Below, one piece after another: positions 6,564 through 10,432 of a DNA stretch of 10,432 nucleotides (positions are counted from its first letter, which is position 1; each line of letters begins with the position of its first letter). Made by a program: the position numbers and the translations under genes. Under the pieces are notes generated by a model, which was not told the DNA's origin, did no database searches, and worked only from the letters and a program-made list of their open reading frames with translations. Origin of the DNA: Bacillota bacterium (lineage in GTDB: Bacteria > Bacillota > GCA-003054495 > Carboxydocellales > JAJZTU01). The stretch is taken from the NCBI GenBank assembly GCA_021848765.1, contig JAJZTU010000103.1, positions 1 through 10,432 of the forward strand, written 5' to 3'.

Positions 6564-6602
6564 GTCCGGTCAATGCCTTCTCTGCTTTGGCCGGGCTTTC
6601 TT
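6564..6602 (+). terminator. Probable intrinsic terminator after lonB
   Basis: GTCCGGTCAA (6564-6573) pairs with TTGGCCGGGC (6587-6596) over 10 bp with two G-U pairs and a 13-base loop, followed by the interrupted T tract TTTCTT. It starts 6 bases after the lonB stop. The T tract is imperfect, so some read-through into lon is possible. Confidence 0.6.
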
Positions 6603-6724
6603 ACTTACGGTTAGGTACCTGCACTTACTTTGGCCCGACCTGGTCTGTTAGCTAATGGAGATATAGACACAAAATTGGGTTTTTCTAGCATTTTCACGGA
6701 CTGGTAATTATTTCTGCCCCCGGT

Positions 6725-6753
6725 TTGAGTAATGATACGATTTATGTTAGAAT
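6725..6753 (+). promoter_or_regulatory. Sigma-A-type promoter of lon, extended -10
   Basis: TTGAGT (6725-6730) and TAGAAT (6748-6753) are 17 bp apart, and TGT (6745-6747) supplies an extended -10 element. Transcription would start near 6760, leaving a leader of about 60 bases. The rest of the lonB-lon gap (6603-6724) shows no gene and only a second CTTTGGCC copy (about 6627-6634), which can pair weakly with the lonB terminator arm. No CIRCE or CtsR box is seen. Confidence 0.75.
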
Positions 6754-6782
6754 ATACTAATAAAGCTGGCTAATGTAGCTCC

Positions 6783-6815
6783 CCCCAGAGTTTTAATAAA
6801 CTCACCTGGAGGTGA
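6783..6815 (+). promoter_or_regulatory. Leader hairpin that can cover the lon ribosome binding site
   Basis: CCCCAG (6783-6788) is complementary to CTGG-a-GG (6806-6812), which includes the Shine-Dalgarno sequence GGAGGTGA (6808-6815). GAGTTT (6788-6793) and AAACTC (6798-6803) form the upper stem with a TAAT loop. The fold would hide the ribosome binding site and open on warming. CCAG (6785-6788) can alternatively pair with CTGG at 6766-6769. A regulatory role is an inference from pairing only. Confidence 0.4.
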
Positions 6816-6819
6816 AAGG

Positions 6820-9270
6820 ATGTCGGAACAGGCGAATACTACGAAGATACTCCAGTTACCGCTGCTTCCCTTAAGGGGCATTCTGGTCTTCCCGTACATG
6901 GTAATCCACCTGGATGTGGGCCGGGAAAAGTCTGTCAAAGCAATTGAAGAGGCCATGATTGGAGAGCGCGTAATCTTTTTGGCCACTCAGAAGGAAGCCC
7001 AAACCGATAACCCGGGCGAAGAGGATATTTATGATGTAGGTACTGTTGCTGAAGTAAAACAGTTACTAAAACTGCCTGGTGGTACCATTAGAGTATTGGT
7101 GGAGGGCCTGGCCAGGGCCAGGATCAATAAGTACACTGACCATGACCCCTACTTCAGTGTTGAGGTGGAAGAATTCTCCGAAAACCAGGAGAAAACCCCG
7201 GAAGTAGAAGCTTTAATGAGAAGCTTAGTCCACCAGTTTGAACAATATGTCAAAATGAGCAAAAAAATTCCTCCCGAGACGGTTGTTACCATCATCAATT
7301 TGGAGGAACCTGCCCGCCTGGCAGATATCATCGCTTCTCACCTGACTCTGAAGATTGAAGAGAAACAGGTTATTTTGGAAGCAGTGGATGTTGGTGACCG
7401 GCTGGAGCGAATTTGCGAAATCCTGGCCAAGGAAATGGAAATTGTCGAGTTGGAGCGGAAAATCAATGTCCGGGTCCGCAAACAGATGGAGAAAACTCAA
7501 AAAGAATACTACCTCCGGGAGCAGATTAAAGCCATCCAAAAGGAACTGGGGGAAAAGGATGAGCGGGTTGCTGAAGGGGAAGAGTATCGTAAACGGATAG
7601 CCGAAGCTAAGCTGCCCAAGGAAGTGGAAGAAAAGGCCATCAAAGAAGTGGAGCGCTTGGAGAAGATGCCTCCGATGGTAGCTGAAAGTGCGGTCATCCG
7701 TAACTACCTGGATTGGATTTTAGCTTTGCCTTGGAATAAGTCAACCAAGGACCGTATCGATATTGACAAGGCCGAACAGATTCTCAATGAAGATCACTAC
7801 GGCCTGGAGAAAGTAAAGGAAAGAATCCTGGAATACCTGGCTGTGCGCAAGCTCGCTAAGAAAATGAAAGGCCCTATTCTGTGTCTGGTAGGACCTCCCG
7901 GGGTGGGTAAAACTTCACTGGTAAAATCAGTGGCCAGGGCCATGGAGCGTAAGTACATACGGATGTCCCTCGGGGGTGTCCGGGATGAGGCAGAAATCCG
8001 CGGTCATCGCCGGACCTATGTAGGAGCTATGCCTGGGCGCATTATTCAGGGGATCCGGCAGGTTGGTTCCCAGAACCCCGTATTCTGCCTGGATGAAATC
8101 GATAAGATGAGTATGGATTTCCGGGGAGACCCGTCAGCGGCTTTGTTGGAAGTGCTGGACCCTGAGCAAAATGCCAATTTCAGTGACCATTACATTGAAG
8201 CTGCTTTTGACCTGTCTAAGGTTATGTTCATTTGTACTGCCAATTCCCTGTATTCCATCCCCCGTCCCCTGCTGGACAGGATGGAGCTAATCCATATTCC
8301 GGGTTACACCGAAGAGGAAAAGGTGAACATTGCTGAACAGTATCTGCTGCCCAAGCAAACCAAGGAACATGGCCTCAAACCGGAACAGTTAATGGTTTCC
8401 GAAAACACTATTCGCAAACTCATCAGGGAGTATACCCGGGAAAGCGGTGTGCGGAACCTGGAGCGCCAGCTTGCCTCCATTTGCCGGAAGGCTGCCAAGG
8501 AAATTGTGCGGGGAAGCGTTAAACAGGTTAAGGCCACAGTGCAGACCCTGGAGAATTTTCTGGGGATACCGCGTTTCCGCTATGGTGTAGCCGAGAAGAA
8601 TGATGAGATTGGTTTGGCTACCGGTTTGGCCTGGACTGAGGTCGGCGGGGATACCCTCGTTATAGAGGTAACCATTGTACCGGGTAAAGGTAAACTTACC
8701 CTAACCGGTAAACTTGGTGAAGTTATGCGGGAATCGGCCCAGGCCGGGTTTAGCTATATTCGTTCCAGGGCGGCAGTACTGGGGATTGACCCTGAGTTCC
8801 ATGAAAAATTGGATATTCACATTCACGTCCCCGAGGGCGCTATTCCCAAGGACGGCCCGTCTGCAGGAATCACCATGGCTACAGCGCTGGCCTCAGCGCT
8901 TACCAACCAAAAGGTTCGCCGTGATGTGGCCATGACCGGTGAGATTACTCTGCGGGGCAGGGTCCTGCCCGTGGGGGGTATTAAGGAAAAGGTGCTGGGA
9001 GCCCACCGGGCGGGGATTAAGACAATCCTGTTACCTGCTGATAACCGCAAAGACCTGGAAGAGGTTCCGGCCACTGTGAAGAGGAAAATGGAGTTTGTAT
9101 TGGTTGAACATATGGATCAGGTCCTGGAAAGGGCCGTTATTAAGTCCGATCTGGGGAATGTGGCCCTGGCGGGCCCCATGACCGGGGTCAATGTACCTCC
9201 CTTAACAGAACAGCACACCCCTGGCCAGGCTGAGGGCCAGGTCTTTGAAAACAGGGGCCTGGAGGAATAG
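6820..9270 (+). CDS. lon: Lon protease (LonA type)
   Basis: Soluble hexameric ATP-dependent protease that degrades misfolded and specific regulatory proteins. The 816 residues divide into an N-terminal LAN substrate domain (about 10-205, starting LQLPLLPLRGILVFP), a coiled-coil linker with the LonA signature YYLREQIKAIQKELG (230-244), an AAA+ module with Walker A GPPGVGKT (358-365), pore-loop Y400 in YVGAMPG, Walker B D425-E426 and sensor-2 R545 in SGVRNLE, and a protease domain with S681 in DGPSAG and K724 in GIKEKVLGAHR. The serine-lysine distance is the canonical 43. ATG 6820 follows GGAGGTGA with 4 bases between. After the conserved fold ends (about residue 775) there is a 40-residue tail rich in Pro, Gly, Gln and Glu that looks disordered and is longer than in most homologues. 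engB follows 24 bp downstream without a terminator, so the two are probably co-transcribed. Confidence 0.98.
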   Translation: MSEQANTTKILQLPLLPLRGILVFPYMVIHLDVGREKSVKAIEEAMIGERVIFLATQKEAQTDNPGEEDIYDVGTVAEVKQLLKLPGGTIRVLVEGLARARINKYTDHDPYFSVEVEEFSENQEKTPEVEALMRSLVHQFEQYVKMSKKIPPETVVTIINLEEPARLADIIASHLTLKIEEKQVILEAVDVGDRLERICEILAKEMEIVELERKINVRVRKQMEKTQKEYYLREQIKAIQKELGEKDERVAEGEEYRKRIAEAKLPKEVEEKAIKEVERLEKMPPMVAESAVIRNYLDWILALPWNKSTKDRIDIDKAEQILNEDHYGLEKVKERILEYLAVRKLAKKMKGPILCLVGPPGVGKTSLVKSVARAMERKYIRMSLGGVRDEAEIRGHRRTYVGAMPGRIIQGIRQVGSQNPVFCLDEIDKMSMDFRGDPSAALLEVLDPEQNANFSDHYIEAAFDLSKVMFICTANSLYSIPRPLLDRMELIHIPGYTEEEKVNIAEQYLLPKQTKEHGLKPEQLMVSENTIRKLIREYTRESGVRNLERQLASICRKAAKEIVRGSVKQVKATVQTLENFLGIPRFRYGVAEKNDEIGLATGLAWTEVGGDTLVIEVTIVPGKGKLTLTGKLGEVMRESAQAGFSYIRSRAAVLGIDPEFHEKLDIHIHVPEGAIPKDGPSAGITMATALASALTNQKVRRDVAMTGEITLRGRVLPVGGIKEKVLGAHRAGIKTILLPADNRKDLEEVPATVKRKMEFVLVEHMDQVLERAVIKSDLGNVALAGPMTGVNVPPLTEQHTPGQAEGQVFENRGLEE

Positions 9271-9281
9271 AGGAGCAAAGG

Positions 9282-9308
9282 ATGAATTGGAGCGATGAAA
9301 ATAATTGA
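9282..9308 (+). other. Possible 8-codon leader reading frame overlapping the engB start
   Basis: ATG 9282 follows AGGAG (9271-9275) with 6 bases between and encodes MNWSDENN before TGA at 9306-9308, overlapping the first codons of engB (ATG 9295) in another frame. The engB start itself has only GGAG at 9289-9292, two bases away. The arrangement could couple engB translation to this frame or simply be chance. Translation is not proven. Confidence 0.3.
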
Positions 9309-9885
9309 GGCCCAGTATACTGCCTCAGCGGTTAACCTAAGTCAGTGCCCGGTTGAGGAACTTCCTGAGGTAGCTTTTGCAGGACGCTCTAATGTAGGCA
9401 AGTCATCCCTGATCAATGTCCTGGTGAACCGCAAGGCCTTGGCCCGGACCAGTTCCAAGCCCGGTAAAACTCAAACCATTAATTTCTACCAGGTAAATGC
9501 ATCCATTTACCTGGTAGATTTGCCTGGTTACGGTTTTGCCAGGGTTTCCAAGGATGTAAAAGCCACTTGGGGGAAAATGATTGAACAATACTTAAAGGGA
9601 CGTTCCCAGCTCAAGGGTGTTATTCTTCTTGTAGATATCCGGCATGAACCCACCGGTGATGACATACAAATGTATCAGTGGCTGCAATTTTTTGAGCTGC
9701 CTACCGTGGTAGTGGCTACCAAGGCGGATAAAATTTCCCGGGGCCGCCGGCAGCAGCACTTAAAAGTAATTAGAGAAAAGCTTAAATTGCAGCCAGATGC
9801 CCAGTTGGTTCCCTTTTCCGCTGAAACCAGGGAAGGGAGTGACCCGCTGTGGGAGATTCTCGATGCTTGGTTAGGTGTGGGTTGA
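9295..9885 (+). CDS. engB: Ribosome biogenesis GTP-binding protein EngB (YsxC/YihA)
   Basis: Small TrmE-Era-class GTPase needed for late assembly of the large ribosomal subunit; essential in B. subtilis. The 196 residues match the family. G1 is GRSNVGKS (30-37), the switch region TSSKPGKTQT is at 52-61, G3 is DLPGYG (75-80), G4 is TKAD (142-145) and G5 is SAE (175-177). ATG 9295 is chosen because it gives the typical N-terminus (MKIIEAQYTASA); its own ribosome binding site is poorly spaced, and a short upstream frame with a better site overlaps it. Placement directly after lon is common in Firmicutes (lonA-ysxC). It shares no evident promoter of its own, so its expression likely follows lon. 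The next gene starts 21 bp downstream, again without a terminator. Confidence 0.97.
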   Translation: MKIIEAQYTASAVNLSQCPVEELPEVAFAGRSNVGKSSLINVLVNRKALARTSSKPGKTQTINFYQVNASIYLVDLPGYGFARVSKDVKATWGKMIEQYLKGRSQLKGVILLVDIRHEPTGDDIQMYQWLQFFELPTVVVATKADKISRGRRQQHLKVIREKLKLQPDAQLVPFSAETREGSDPLWEILDAWLGVG

Positions 9886-9906
9886 GTTTCCGGGAGAGGT
9901 GCCGAA

Positions 9907-10432
9907 ATGCTGGAGATTGGAATTCTGATCCTGAGTCTGGGAGTGATTTTGTTTTCCGCAGAGTTGTTTACTAACGGAGTGGAGTGGCTGGGTAAAAGAT
10001 GGGGGCTCACGGAAGGAGCGGTAGGCTCGATCCTGGCAGCTGTAGGGACAGCTTTACCGGAAACCTTGGTCCCTGTCGTAGCAATTTTAACAGGTGGAGG
10101 CCGGGAAGCGGCAACAGAGATCGGTGTGGGGGCTATCTTGGGCGCCCCTTTTATGTTGGGGACCTTGGCTTTCTTTGTTACCGGAGTTGCCGCTTTGGTT
10201 TTTTCCTGCCGGCGCCGTTCACCCTGGATGCTGATTGACCGGGAGCTAATGCTGAGGGACCTGACCTTTTTTATCTCAGTGTACTCGCTGGCTATCGCCA
10301 CTGCCTTCATGAAATCCCACCAGTTAAAGGTGATAGTTGCCGTAGGGCTCCTGATACTCTACTTGTTTTATGTCTGGCGAACTCTTCAACTGGGCCAGGC
10401 TTGTGACAACGCGGAAATCAACCCCCTCTTTC
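9907..10432 (+). CDS. Sodium/calcium-exchanger-family membrane protein, 5' part only
   Basis: N-terminal 175 residues of an integral membrane protein; the frame is open to the window end, so the second half is missing. Hydrophobic segments are visible at about residues 4-22, 39-62, 72-98 and two more near 120-155, fitting the first five helices of a cation/Ca2+ exchanger (CaCA superfamily). The main evidence is the alpha-1 repeat: VGTALPETLVPVVA (46-59) followed by EIGVGAILGAPF (71-82), corresponding to the family's GTSLPE and GNxxGSN motifs. E52, the ion-binding acid, is kept, but GSN has become GAP, so the second binding motif is altered and the transported ion is uncertain. ATG 9907 follows GAGAGGTG (9894-9901) at 5 bases. 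It lies 21 bp behind engB and may be the last part of the lon-engB unit. Confidence 0.75.
   Translation, partial: MLEIGILILSLGVILFSAELFTNGVEWLGKRWGLTEGAVGSILAAVGTALPETLVPVVAILTGGGREAATEIGVGAILGAPFMLGTLAFFVTGVAALVFSCRRRSPWMLIDRELMLRDLTFFISVYSLAIATAFMKSHQLKVIVAVGLLILYLFYVWRTLQLGQACDNAEINPLF

Noticed and set aside
9220..9241. CCTGGCC/GGCCAGG hairpin near the end of lon as a terminator before engB
   Set aside because: It lies inside the coding sequence and is followed by TCTTTGAAAA rather than a T tract.
9675..10310. Reverse-strand frame of 211 codons
   Set aside because: Antisense to engB and the exchanger gene, with low-complexity Ser/Pro/Thr/Ile-rich sequence and no family resemblance; both + strand genes are clearly real.

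Overview
The window is a stretch of an anaerobic, probably spore-forming Firmicute chromosome. I infer a member of the Clostridia close to the Desulfotomaculum/Pelotomaculum group (Peptococcaceae). The grounds are the gene order tig-clpP-clpX-lonB-lon-engB, a LonB of the membrane-anchored sporulation type, strong AGGAGGTGA-like ribosome binding sites, a mixed GC content, and tRNA genes with encoded CCA. No species name can be supported from the sequence alone. All real genes read on the + strand.

Region by region. Positions 1-333 hold the 3' part of an XTP/dITP diphosphatase gene (rdgB/HAM1 family). Its end runs into five imperfect 22-23 bp tandem repeats that fill most of the gap to a small YfcE-type metallophosphoesterase gene (445-918). 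A clear sigma-A-type promoter (964-992) then drives a three-gene tRNA operon, Pro(UGG)-His(GUG)-Leu(UAG), which ends in an intrinsic terminator followed at once by a perfect 30-bp palindrome. A second sigma-A-type promoter and a leader with a strong hairpin precede tig (trigger factor), followed by clpP and clpX. The clpX gene ends in a good intrinsic terminator.

lonB (4864-6558) is its own unit. It has a candidate forespore-type (sigma-F-like) promoter upstream and a terminator downstream. lon (lonA, 6820-9270) has an extended -10 sigma-A-type promoter and a leader that can pair with its own Shine-Dalgarno sequence. engB (ysxC) and a divergent sodium/calcium-exchanger-family membrane protein, cut by the window end, follow closely and probably share the lon transcript.

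Functionally this is a protein-quality-control locus. Trigger factor meets nascent chains at the ribosome exit. ClpXP and the soluble Lon degrade tagged or misfolded proteins, and LonB is a membrane-tethered Lon protease probably linked to sporulation. EngB assists large ribosomal subunit assembly. RdgB cleans the nucleotide pool. I found no mobile element, CRISPR array, phage gene or defence system, and no clearly undescribed system. The points worth a second look are regulatory or fine-scale: the repeat array grown from the rdgB stop codon, the 30-bp palindrome, the tig and lon leader structures, the lonB promoter, the Lon C-terminal tail, and the altered ion-binding motif of the exchanger.
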